Positions 23,728-33,377 of a stretch of DNA of 64,000 bases are shown one piece after another. A program made the position numbers and the translations under genes. The notes under the pieces are model-generated. The model saw only the letters and a program-made list of their open reading frames with translations. It was not told the DNA's origin and did no database searches. Numbering within the stretch: the stretch's first letter is position 1; the number at the start of each line of letters is the position of its first letter. This DNA comes from Lepidodermella squamata (Eukaryota; Gastrotricha): the NCBI GenBank assembly GCA_047495785.1, contig JBLDXI010000013.1:1984001-2048000 (forward strand), in the 5' to 3' direction.

Positions 23728-24810
23728 TTATTTGTCGTAAAGCCATGGACCCTCGCCAATCTTTGCTTTGGACAAGAACCCTTCCCAATCGGTTCCCCAA
23801 GAATAACCACTGTATTGAATCGTGTAAGCCTTCGGGAATAACTTTTTGCACTCAGTTTCATTCTGCTCACTCGACTTGCCAAAACACACCTTGCCAACAG
23901 GGGTTTCGCCCAGTTTCCAGTGGTAGGGGAAAATCAAACCGGGCTCGAGAATCCTTATGTCCCCAATGACGGATGAGCAATTCTGGGGTTTGCCTAAGAT
24001 CGGTTTGCCAAGGGTTTCAGGCTTCAGAGCGATAAAAGTTTCAAGGGCTTGATACAGAACAACTGGCCCAGTGACAAACTCGGGCCTAACATTTATCGGG
24101 TATTTAATCGCCGCATCCTGCGACCTCATCAACGCCAATAGCCATAGTTGATGCCCAGGTCGGGACATGAACCAAGCCGGTGGAATATTGTGACGACTCG
24201 CGCTACACTCCATGTAACCAAGAATCACCGACTGAGCCTTGTTTTTGAAAAGGAAATCGAGTTTTCTAAGTGGCTCAACGTCCAGATCAGCATACATCCC
24301 GCCGTATCGATGCATAAGGATGTAACGAATCACGTCGGAACGCATCACCCCGACTGGAAAAGCGTCGTAGGTATCGAGAAACCATGGGTAGTACTTGGCG
24401 ACTAGGGCTCGATTCTCTTCATCGGTCCATAAGTGGTGATGCCAATCGGGATGGAAGTTGAGCCAGGCCTGGCGATAGGTTTTGTACTTCGGAGGTGGAT
24501 CGTTGTTCTTCCAGGTTTGGTGGAGGATTTTCGGGATCATCTTCAAGGCTTTGAACTTCGCAGCTACCGCATCCATCGCTTTGTCCAACTCGTCGAATGT
24601 GAGGTCCATGTCAGCTTTTGCTTGGACTGGACTTATTGTAGGAGTTGCTGCGTTGTTTGTGGTCTGAGCGTCACTTTTCCCGTAGTAGAAAGTGCGAACC
24701 GGTTCTGGCATTGATATGACGTTGAATGCTTGTAGGATGGTTACAATTACAGCCGCCAGTACGACGCCAACAAGCATCAGGGCCCCATTCGAGCTGCGAT
24801 CGACCACCAT
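23728..24810 (-). CDS. GT32-type glycosyltransferase, type II membrane protein
   Basis: 360 aa in one exon; the ATG at 24810 is the first in frame. Residues 8-32 are a signal-anchor helix (ALMLVGVVLAAVIVTILQAF), followed by a stem of about 55 residues. The catalytic part opens with IPKILHQTW (92-100) and continues to RSDVIRYILMHRYGGMYADLDVEP (157-180 in all), whose DLD is the DXD metal and nucleotide-sugar site of the Gly_transf_sug family (GT32; relatives include OCH1-like mannosyltransferases and inositol-phosphoceramide glycosyltransferases). The near-terminal YSGYSWGTDW also fits the family. It should act in the Golgi lumen; donor and acceptor sugars cannot be told. No introns seen. The F-box gene is divergent from it. 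Confidence 0.85.
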   Translation of the reverse strand: MVVDRSSNGALMLVGVVLAAVIVTILQAFNVISMPEPVRTFYYGKSDAQTTNNAATPTISPVQAKADMDLTFDELDKAMDAVAAKFKALKMIPKILHQTWKNNDPPPKYKTYRQAWLNFHPDWHHHLWTDEENRALVAKYYPWFLDTYDAFPVGVMRSDVIRYILMHRYGGMYADLDVEPLRKLDFLFKNKAQSVILGYMECSASRHNIPPAWFMSRPGHQLWLLALMRSQDAAIKYPINVRPEFVTGPVVLYQALETFIALKPETLGKPILGKPQNCSSVIGDIRILEPGLIFPYHWKLGETPVGKVCFGKSSEQNETECKKLFPKAYTIQYSGYSWGTDWEGFLSKAKIGEGPWLYDK

Positions 24811-25282
24811 TTCTGATTGGTTATTTATGGGCTCAAAGTTGAAATCACTGGTTATCGATGAATGTGATTTTATTATTTTTGAACACGCAAGCACGTGGCG
24901 CCCGGGCGCACGTTTAGAGTGATTTATATTCGTAAAACATCAGGATAAAAATGAATGAAAATCACGTGCATTTTTGGGCCTATATTTGGGGATACGTTCA
25001 TTTTCAAAATTTCAATCTCAAATGTCAGATTATGATGTCAGGATTTTTCGTCATTTTTCGAGGGATCTCGCTTTCTGGTATACTCTGGTACATATCTATT
25101 AACGCCCATCCACTTTTAATTTCGTGAAGTGGCAGTATAATATGCGCGTGAGTGTCCAGTCTCTTATTATTTTTCTGTGACCGAAAAATGTAGGTATTGC
25201 AATTAACCCAAAAAATAAATAACCCGCCTTAATAATTGGCCTCGTTTTATAATGAACAAAATTCCGATCACAAAAAATCATA
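24811..25282. other. Shared upstream region of divergent genes
   Basis: About 470 bp between the glycosyltransferase (-) and F-box (+) start codons. No repeat or RNA gene recognised. Confidence 0.4.
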
Positions 25283-26232
25283 ATGCAACCACAAACTCGT
25301 ATTCGGTCTCCGTTCGAAAAGCTACCGAATGAGATTTTGTGGCTAATTTTCAGGAATTTAGACATATCAAAACTCCTTTCAACTTGCCGTTCCGTTTGCC
25401 ACAGGTTTTCCATAGTTTAGCTCAGATTATTCAGCTTAACAGCTATTTTTCGAATAGGTGGAACGTTTTTCTGTCATCAACCGACTTTTGGGCTAAAACG
25501 CTCACGTCGATTCTCGGCAACGAATGCTTCCAAGAACTTTTGGAAAACGCTTCTAAACCAAGGACGTTGTCAATGTGGGACAGGGTGACTGCAAAATTAA
25601 AAGAACGGCATTTTTCCGGTGAATCACGGCCAACAACAAAAATGCTTCGGAATCTCAGTGCTCTATTCGGACATGAATTTGTATTCCGTCACCGATTCTT
25701 AGACGTTTATCGAGGTTCAGATTTGCGCTGCAGGAGATTGGCCACATTTTCCGGGCCCATACCACGGCCGGTTCAAGCCTCGCGAAACTACCAGGCGATG
25801 CGGAGTGAGGACAGAAGCCGGGCAGTTTTCGGTCGACCTTATTGCTTAGTTGTCGATAACGCGCGTATGTCAGTGAAAGTCATCAATTTACGCAAAATCC
25901 TGCCAGCCTGGCAAAGTTTCACTGCGATTAGGCCTAAAATTCAGCTGCGATTAGCCGTTCGCTTCACTGGCGAGAAGCCTAATCTGCCAATTGTTAGGTT
26001 CACTTTAATGTGTTTGGATGAGTCACTAATAGTTACGCGGCACAAATTGGCCTTCACTGACACCAAACTGGTACTCGAGGCGTATGAAGCTGAGACGCTG
26101 AATTATTTGATTGTTGGCGGACTGCCGCATGATTCACCGGTTGAATTGGAAATGCGGATTTTGCCTGAACCAATTATTGTTGGCAACAAATCGACACTGA
26201 CAGTGATCTCTGTTGTGCGGTCTATGCTGTAA
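25283..26232 (+). CDS. F-box protein (2 exons)
   Basis: Exons 25283-25404 and 25458-26232 with a 53 bp phase 2 intron; 298 aa. Splicing restores a standard F-box at about 10-55: FEKLPNEILWLIFRNLDISK, then STCRSVCHR joined to WNVFLSSTDFWAK. F-box proteins bring targets to SCF ubiquitin ligases through Skp1. The rest of the protein (about 60-298) has no LRR, WD40 or Kelch signature I can see. It contains a beta-rich stretch near the end (KIQLRLAVRFTG, VRFTLMCLDESLIV) that may be the substrate-binding part. Without the intron, the F-box would run into a stop after CHRFSIV. Confidence 0.8.
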
Positions 26233-26798
26233 TTTAAAAATTATATAAAAAATTAAATCTGATTTATACAAATTGTCGTTTTAAAAATCGATTAAAAATT
26301 CGTCAAAATCGGTTTACCCAAAATTATCTCCGAGTTTGACTTTGGCTGGACTTTGCAGCGATGAGTCATTTTCAGGTCAAGTGGCCGTGTTCCTCTCTAA
26401 GACTTTTTTGATAAGTAAAATGACTAAATATCCTTAGAAGAAAAAAGGCAACCCCGAACCTCCCTGATTTTATTTATTTATTATTTATTATTCGTTATTT
26501 TTATAAAATGCGTTTGGTACAATTTTCGCGTGTCCAGTCCGACTCATATTTCCTGTCCTGTCCGACCGACCTGCCGGTTATAATGAAAAGGCTACTCTCT
26601 GAGAATTTCTATCGCTCTGCGTAAAAGGAACACTCACTCACTCACGTGCGGCGTTGCTATGCAAAGCGGCAATCGCGCCGGTCAATAGGTAGCGAAAATA
26701 GAGCGCGCCGTTAATCACGGAATAGAAACAGGGAGAGTAGGTCATTTTCGCATTTTTTAAACAGAACGTCGTGCGCCGACAACTTTTGGCCTACAACT
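26233..26798. other. Intergenic
   Basis: AT-rich, including a TTATTTATTA run near 26,470. Nothing else recognised. Confidence 0.4.
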
Positions 26799-27440
26799 AT
26801 GATTACTAATATCGCAGCGTTTACCTTGCTATCGCTTTGCTCGGTTCATGTCTCTGCACTTCCGAGTTATCGCAACAACATCCCGAACGGTAACAGCGTT
26901 ATGGGGTGTAACAATCAAATTGTTGCCGGGGTTGGGCACGTTTCAACAAGCGGCGGCGGTTCTCTGAACCAGTTTGGCATCGACTTTCAAGCGGCTGGCA
27001 AGCAGTGGACGACTGAGCTGTGCCGCAAAGATAGTGACGGCGATGGCGTTTCGAACGGTGTCGAACTCGGCGATCCTAACTGTGTTTGGTCTGTGGGACA
27101 AGCACCCCAAAGCAGTTCGATCAGCCACCCAGGTGACCCGGCTTGCAACGGCCAGACAGCTGTTAACACCGGTTACGTGGCGACTAACAATAACTACAAC
27201 ACCGGGTACAATCCGAATACTGTTTACAACCCTAATACCTACAACACTGGCTACAACCCCAACACGGGTTACAATACTAACAATAATTACAACGGGTACA
27301 ATTACAACAACAACGGTTACTACAACGGCCAGCCGTACTACTGGCAGGGTAGTGGATACAACAGTGCCGATTCGAAAGTTGGCAGCATGCCTCGCATTGT
27401 CGGTCTCATTTCTGTTTTTGTTGTTGCCGCTAATTTTTGA
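26799..27440 (+). CDS. Temptin-only protein with an Asn/Tyr-rich tail
   Basis: 213 aa, one exon. Signal peptide (about 1-20), then one temptin domain: PSYRNNIPNG, VAGVGHVSTSGGGSLNQFGIDF, DSDGDGVSNGVELGDPNCVW, SHPGDPAC. A low-complexity segment of Tyr-Asn repeats (NTGYNPNTVYNPNT-like, about 115-180) follows, and a hydrophobic end (MPRIVGLISVFVVAANF) looks like a GPI or membrane anchor. There is no hydroxylase part. The DSDGDG loop is an acidic, calcium-type loop that is conserved across the family. The gene lies between two groups of temptin-hydroxylase genes and may be a relative of their N-terminal half. Confidence 0.8.
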   Translation: MITNIAAFTLLSLCSVHVSALPSYRNNIPNGNSVMGCNNQIVAGVGHVSTSGGGSLNQFGIDFQAAGKQWTTELCRKDSDGDGVSNGVELGDPNCVWSVGQAPQSSSISHPGDPACNGQTAVNTGYVATNNNYNTGYNPNTVYNPNTYNTGYNPNTGYNTNNNYNGYNYNNNGYYNGQPYYWQGSGYNSADSKVGSMPRIVGLISVFVVAANF

Positions 27441-28855
27441 ATATCAAAATAATGCTAAAACTGTACTTATAATATAATGGCACTGAATGCACGCCTTTTT
27501 GCTATTCGCAAGTTGTAAGAAATCGATTTGACGAGCTCCTGATTAATTGGGAAAAATAAAAATGTTGTTTTGTAAAATGCCAGAAGTTGACCGAATGTTT
27601 CCGAATTCCTTCGCAGCCGATACATCGACCAAGGCGCGGAAAAAAGTGCTATATCCATACCTGGCGGAAAATTACTTGTTATATTCATCGCGCTCCCTAC
27701 AATAGTTTGAAAACCCTGTTTCAAAATTCCTCAGGTGAATCAAAAGAGCTATTTCCACTGCGGCCGTCGTTTAACGAGGTCATTTTTCGACGGGCTGAGA
27801 CCAAAGCATGGAGCCAAGTCTACGCAAAAAAATGAATGCCCACTCAAAAAAATGAATGCATCGTAAAACTCATTGGTGACCATTTTTTGTTTTAACCCAT
27901 CTCAATATTCAAATGTGAGTTAATACACGCCGATAAGCGCTAATTTGTCCCATTCGTAACGGAATTGGCACTTTACAGATGAGCTCAAACTTTGCAAATC
28001 AACTAACCAATATTCAAAATGAAGAAATAAAATTTGCAAATCCGAGCAGTGAAAATATGGGAGCCGCAAAGAATCGAACCTGAGGCACCAGTAAACTATG
28101 TTTTCAAGCAAAAAACGCCAAGTACTATGTCCATTTTTAACCTGTAGCGCAAAAGGGGCGAATCCTTCAGGGAAACGAAAATGCGCCATTCAAAGGAGCG
28201 GGATCCTGAAACCCCAGTGAAATTTTGAATTGGTTATTTCAATGTAGTGAGATTTTTCTCAAAATTGGAAAATATTGGGTTTTTCCCGATTCATCACGAA
28301 AATTTGAAATGCACTTTTTCCGCGCGGAAGTGAAATAAAAAATTATGCTGATACTGGCGTGTTGTATTTTTTCAAATTTCCAAATAGAAATTATTACAGC
28401 AGATTTCCAAAAATTAAGCTGATCGAGCCATTTCTATTTTTTCAAAATCAATCGGTGAAAACGGAATGCTAGAAAATTGCGGCCAAATTATGATTAACAA
28501 ATGTCGCGTTCGAATTTCGCTAAATTTTCAAATCTTGACGCCTCGCAGGAATTTCACCCTTTGCTGAATAATTTCCGACACGTGAATGGAACGGAAGGGT
28601 TGCTTTTGCTTCTCTCGCTTTGCTTTTCCAAGCATCGCTTTGCTGATTTCAAAATGCGTTCCTCATATTTGTTGTTTTCTTGATTGAGCAACGATGTCGA
28701 CATGCCCACCACGGCGCGGTCCGGTTTTTTCGATTGTGACGTGGCAGTTTGGCGCGAAATAAGTTGCTTTGATATTTGAATTCAAGTCGTTCATTTCATC
28801 CGTTTTTTACTTCGAGCAACTGCAAAAGCTTCGTGTTTTATTCAACTGAGTCGCG
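27441..28855. other. Intergenic, holds copy 1 of a dispersed repeat
   Basis: 27,700-28,330 is the dispersed repeat listed separately. The rest is AT-rich, with the promoter of the histone H1 gene at the right. Confidence 0.5.
27700..28330. repeat. Dispersed repeat family, copy 1 (B-box-like core)
   Basis: Resembles 46,000-46,575 in order and content: AAATTCCTCAGG, TCAAAAGAGCTAT, TTTTTCGACGGGC, ACGCAAAAA-ATGAATGC, CGCCGATAAGCGC, GAATCGAACC, ACTTTTTCCGCGC. The minus strand reads GGTTCGATTCTTTG near 28,070, close to the RNA polymerase III B box. A tRNA-derived SINE or a MITE with a captured tRNA fragment is possible; I see no convincing A box. Confidence 0.6.
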
Positions 28856-29657
28856 ATGTCGCAAAAAACAACCGGTTCTCAAACCCGAGCTATGGAAGTT
28901 GATGTTCCTGAACTGCCTCCTGTTCCTGAGAAGGCTGTTGTTGTCGACGCTACGATGCCGAAAAAGCAAGCAGCGAAAAAGTCACCATCGCCGAAATCCA
29001 AGTCGTCACCTTCCCCGACTAAATCGAGCAGCCATCACCCGAGCTACCACGACATGATCATCGCAGCTCTGCAAGCCATCCACGAGTACACTGGCTCGAG
29101 TCGCGCGAAAATCGTCAACTGGATGATGAAGAACTACGAGCTTGGCGAAGATTCGTCCGCCGTCTCGAAACGAGTCAAGTTGAACTTGGTCAAAATGCTC
29201 GACAACCAAGACATCATCGACGTGAGTCTTTTCTTTCCACCATTTTTTGACTAATTTTCCCGCGTTTTTTAGACTGGAAAGAAGACCCATGGGTCGTTCA
29301 AGATCGCCCCCAAATCCGCTGAAAAGCCGAAGAAAGCTGACGACAAGCCAGCCGAAACCAAGAAGAAATCTGCAGCACCGGCTAAGAAAGTCACCGCCCC
29401 GAAAAAGCCTGCGTCTGCTGCTGATTCTGAGAAGAAAAAGGCTGCTCCGAAGAAAGCGGCTGCTTCAAAGGCTGGCGGCGATGCTACTGCGAAAACAGCC
29501 CCAAAGGTGTGTTTTATTCTTCAATTTTTTACTGATTATCTGTTTTTTCTTGCTATAGGCAAAGAAAGCCGAGGCACCGGCGAAGAAATCGGAGAAGTCG
29601 AAAAAGCCAGCCGCGCCGAAAAAAGCCGCAACCAAGAAGGCAAAGACCTCTGCTTAA
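28856..29657 (+). CDS. Histone H1 linker histone (3 exons)
   Basis: Exons 28856-29221, 29273-29506 and 29559-29657; introns 51 and 52 bp, both phase 0; 232 aa. Residues 1-58 are a flexible N-tail with SPSPKSK and SPSPTKS, typical kinase sites. About 60-136 is the winged-helix globular H15 domain (HPSYHDMIIAALQAI, SSRAKIVNWMMKNY, RVKLNLVKML, GSFKIAPK). The remainder is the Lys/Ala/Pro-rich C-tail (KKAAPKKAA, KKPAAPKKAATKK). It binds linker DNA in the nucleus. The introns and an AATAAA near 29,822 point to a polyadenylated, replication-independent type of H1. No histone stem-loop was noticed after the stop. Confidence 0.9.
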
Positions 29658-30062
29658 GCTTAGAATTCAGACTTCAAATCAAACTTGACTTCTTATTGTG
29701 ATTTTCGCATTCTTTTCATTATTTGTACGATGACGTATTTGTTGTGCTTTTGCCTGTAATATGTGCCATGTAAGCAATAATAAGCTTGGGCCTGCTTGGG
29801 CCTGCTGTTTATGATTAATTCAATAAAGGTTACACGCCAATTGAGGCTATTATAATTTTTTGTCTTTTTTCTACACGATGATTCATAATATGAATGACCG
29901 CTCGTAGTAAGAAAAAACCCCGGTTTATTCGTAAATTGCAAATTCACCTACGTCAGAGATGTGACTTCTTCACGTGAGGGTGAGTAAGGTGAACGTGTAG
30001 CTGGGGCGTGTTTACTGCGATGATCTCAGCGTAGGTTGTTGGCTGGCCCTAGCGAATTCGTC
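29658..30062. other. Spacer
   Basis: H1 3' flank, then the promoter region of the next gene. A short tandem repeat, TTGGGCCTGC, occurs twice near 29,785-29,807. Confidence 0.4.
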
Positions 30063-30069
30063 TATAAAA
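30063..30069 (+). promoter_or_regulatory. TATAAAA box
   Basis: TCTATAAAAGCG lies 93 bp before the ATG of the secreted CYCAC-family gene at 30156. Confidence 0.6.
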
Positions 30070-30155
30070 GCGAATTTTAAATCGACAGAAGTATTCACTC
30101 ACTCTCAACTCTTCATTCTTCGAAATAATAATTTCTGGGTTTCAACATTACTACC

Positions 30156-30644
30156 ATGTCTCGAATTTTGATCATCTGTGCTGTTTTGGCCGTCGCCTGT
30201 GTCTTCGCTGACCCGGCTGGTAATCAACGAGGTCAAGGCAATGTGCTAGTCGGAGCTCAAGCCGGTCATTTGTCTGCCGGTCTCGGCGCTCGCGTTGGGG
30301 TCAACGCCTCATCGTCATCGCCCAGGCCTCAAAAGCCGGCTATCCAGTGGCTGAAATACAACCGTTGCGTCTGCTATTGCGCCGATATGCCTCAGTTCAA
30401 CCAGACCAATAATCAAAATCAGCAACAACAGCAACAACAGCAGGGTGTCCGTCAACAACAAGCCGGTGGCAATAACCAGCGCCAGCAACAACAACAGGGT
30501 CAAGGTAACGGTGCCCAAGGTCGTCCCGAGCACCATGGCGCAGGTTTTTTCAAGCCCCCAGTCAACGTGACTTCAAGCGAGTTCAGCTCATCGGACTACA
30601 AGGTTCGTCCTGGATGCTACTGCGCCTGCCCCAACGTCCAGTAA
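30156..30644 (+). CDS. CYCAC-family secreted protein 1 (divergent member, Gln-rich)
   Basis: 162 aa, one exon. Signal peptide (MSRILIICAVLAVACVFA). The ends carry the family marks: RCVCYCAD at about 70 and EFSSSDYKVRPGCYCACPNVQ spread over the last 21 or so residues. Between them is a Gln-rich linker (QQQQ runs, NNQRQQQQQGQGNG). Compared with the cluster at 40-62 kb it lacks the GSLVTTF end and has a different signal peptide, so it is a distant relative. The alternation of single residues with Cys suggests metal binding or dense disulfide linking; Gln runs suggest cross-linking. Both are inference. No named family is recognised. Confidence 0.75.
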   Translation: MSRILIICAVLAVACVFADPAGNQRGQGNVLVGAQAGHLSAGLGARVGVNASSSSPRPQKPAIQWLKYNRCVCYCADMPQFNQTNNQNQQQQQQQQGVRQQQAGGNNQRQQQQQGQGNGAQGRPEHHGAGFFKPPVNVTSSEFSSSDYKVRPGCYCACPNVQ

Positions 30645-30991
30645 TCCGATCGAAAAATCGGTTGATGATTCATTTAAATTATGTAGTTTTTTGCTTTAAT
30701 TGCTTACAAAAATCTGACCCACTGGTATGGGCAGTAAATGGCCCTCATAGTTTTTTCAATAAGAATACGGAGTATAAATAAGTTCTGAGAATAAATACTC
30801 TTTTCAACGTATAAAACGAGTCTGTTTTTATCAATGCGCCCTCGCAAAAAAGCGTACCTGATTTCGGAGTTGCCAAGCAGAGCGCCGTCCAGAATTTGCA
30901 CGCATCCTACATAATTCCAAGGGTATAAATGAATTGCCATTTTTTATGAGAGAGTAATTTCTTGAAATCGTGAATAACATTTCTTTCGGCG
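30645..30991. other. Spacer
   Basis: 3' flank of one gene and 5' flank of the next. No other signal. Confidence 0.4.
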
Positions 30992-32085
30992 ATGGCATTA
31001 GAAATCCTGACGCTTTTTGCCACAATAGTTACACTTGCGACAGGTTACCCTTCTTACCAATCGAAGATTCCCAATGGCGCTTCAGTGCCAAATCCTTGCC
31101 TTTCTGGATCGATTTGGACTGGTTAATAAACTTCAGGAGCTTTATTCCAATTTGCTGTTAATACGCGATTTATTTCAGGTGTTGGACACCAGAAGACAGC
31201 AGGAGGTGGCGTAGCCAATCAGTTTGGCCTGGATTTTCAGAAAGCCGGACATAAATGGACCGTTGAGCTGTGTCAAAAAGACAGCGATGGTAATTTTTCG
31301 GGTTTTTCGAGATTTAGGTGTAATTTTTGCTTGAAGGGGATGGCTCGACCAATGGCCAAGAGCTCGGCGATCCCGGATGCCAATGGCAACCCGGGGATAC
31401 CCCGTCTGCCAGCGCTTCTGGTCACCCTGGTATTTGCGAGCCGATCACATCTTATCAGTGCCAAAATAGCACAGCTAATGCATTTCTGTCATCAATCGGC
31501 TGCAGTTCCGGCTCGGCTTCGATATTAATTGTTAATAGCCCACCTGCCGTGGTGGTTCCAGTCGTCAGCGCGATTTCAAATACTAATTCGAACAACAATA
31601 ACAATGCGAACCGAAATACCGCGTCGTCTTTGAATACCAACTACAACAATAATTACAACAGTAACGGCAACGTCAACAACAATAACAACTATTACAACGG
31701 CAACACCAACACCAACAATAACTACAACGGCAATAGCAACGTCAACAGCTACAACAACAACTACAACACCAACAACAATAACTACAACCCCAACAACTAC
31801 AATAACTACAACAGCAACAACTACAATCCCAACAACTACAATAACTACAACAGTAACAGTAATAACTACAACGGCAACAGCTACAATCCCAACAACTACA
31901 ATCCCAACAACTACAATCCCTACAATAGTTACAACAGTGGCTACAATAATAACTACAATCGAAATGGCTATTACTGGAATAATTACGGAAACGGATACTA
32001 CGACAGCAGTGCCGAAAGCTGGAAGTTTTCGAAAATATTGTTGGGCGTGAGTGCAGCTTCAATAGCTCTGATTGCCAGTTTTTAA
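30992..32085 (+). CDS. Temptin-only protein with a long Asn/Tyr-rich repeat tail (3 exons)
   Basis: Exons 30992-31121, 31179-31289 and 31337-32085; introns 57 and 47 bp; 329 aa. Signal peptide (MALEILTLFATIVTLATG), temptin domain about 19-110 (PSYQSKIPNG, WTG-VGHQKTAGGG, DSDGDGSTNGQELGDPGCQW, GHPGICEP). Then come a short hydrophobic stretch (SILIVNSPPAVVVPVV) and about 130 residues of NYNN/NNYNPNNYN repeats, ending in GLY-free hydrophobic sequence (ILLGVSAASIALIASF) that looks like a GPI-type anchor. The first intron splits WTG/VGH in phase 1, the same point as in gene E. The repeat tail is encoded by an AACAACTAC-type microsatellite, so length should vary between individuals. Confidence 0.82.
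31600..31970 (+). repeat. Coding AACAACTAC-type microsatellite
   Basis: The Asn/Tyr tail is built from AACAAC, TACAAC and AATAAC units, including repeated CCCAACAACTACAAT 15-mers that encode PNNYN. Confidence 0.75.
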
Positions 32086-33377
32086 TGTGATCGAAAACGA
32101 CACGGCAATAAAAGTCACAGTTATCTGTTTTCTAACTTCGATATTTCAATAAAAGAGGCCATTGAAGAGAGGATACCGTCATTTGGGGTGAAATGGCCAC
32201 GCGAAAAAAGATTATCCGTGTTTTTTTCCGCCTTTTTACACGTTTCAAAGGGTCCTCATTCCGATATTATAGGAAGCTCAATTTACCCCAGAGATGGGAC
32301 GATTCGGCCAGTTAATTTTGCAAATTGGCAATAATTATTGTATACAATTTATAGGTAAGGATAATCATGTAATTTGTTTTTAATAACTATAGTGATTGCG
32401 AGGGCTGACTGGTCGAGTGGTTGTGATGCGTCATTAGAAAGCGTCAGATGAGATTTTAATTAGCTTTTTAATTATTCCACGTATATCCGCGGAATGTTTT
32501 CTGTTCGGGAGACCTTTAAAACCCACTCAGCAATAGATCTACGGAAAAAATAAAGAAACCATTTTTAAAACTAATTAAAAAGGAAAATTTGAAAAATTGG
32601 CCTCAGTTATACCCGGCGCCATACCTGTGCACCATCGTGTTATTCGCGGTTTTTTGCTGTCATCTACGAAAAAAATGGTCAAAGGAAAAAATGTCATCTG
32701 AACATCAAACCTCGTTCTTGGTTCCAGATAACCCAGATTTACGGGGATCAATTTTAGCTGCCTAAACTAACCTAAACTAACCTAGCTTGCCGTGACCTCA
32801 TTTTGGGACATGGCTAAGAATTTACACATGTGTAGGAGGTCTGTTGATAATCGCCCCCATAAATTTTCCAAGCCTGACCTCGTAGCTTTTGAGCCATCGA
32901 TAAAACCTCAACTTTTGGCTAATTAGCTAATTGGTTCGTTTTACCCAAAATGGAGATATTGACCCCGCCGTGGAACCCTCCTGAAACCTCCGCTTTTCTT
33001 TTCCAAAGCTTATAGTGAATTCTAGATATGAGAGGAAATATAAAATCTAGTGTTTCATAGCCAGAGGTTTCTCATAATTTAGAATAAGGTAACACGGATC
33101 ACCACGATTCTAAGTTATGATAACGAAGGTATTTTCTCGAACATGTGTAATTTAAGGTTCGCCAAGAATAGGCGACGCGCTACCCCTCATAGACGAACAT
33201 CGGCTTAAGAGCTCGCGAAATGAGTCATAAGAAGAACAATCTCGACGCTGTTCTTTCATTATTTTGCACGTGAACGCTCCAACTCGTTTTTGTCAATTCT
33301 GAAGAACACGCATGCCGGCTAGAACCTCGAGCTTAAAATCGTGCTAACACATTTACTACAGTTTTAAATCTGCAAAA
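32086..33377. other. 1.3 kb intergenic
   Basis: AT-rich. CCTAAACTAA is repeated near 32,762-32,785. No gene found on either strand. Confidence 0.4.
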
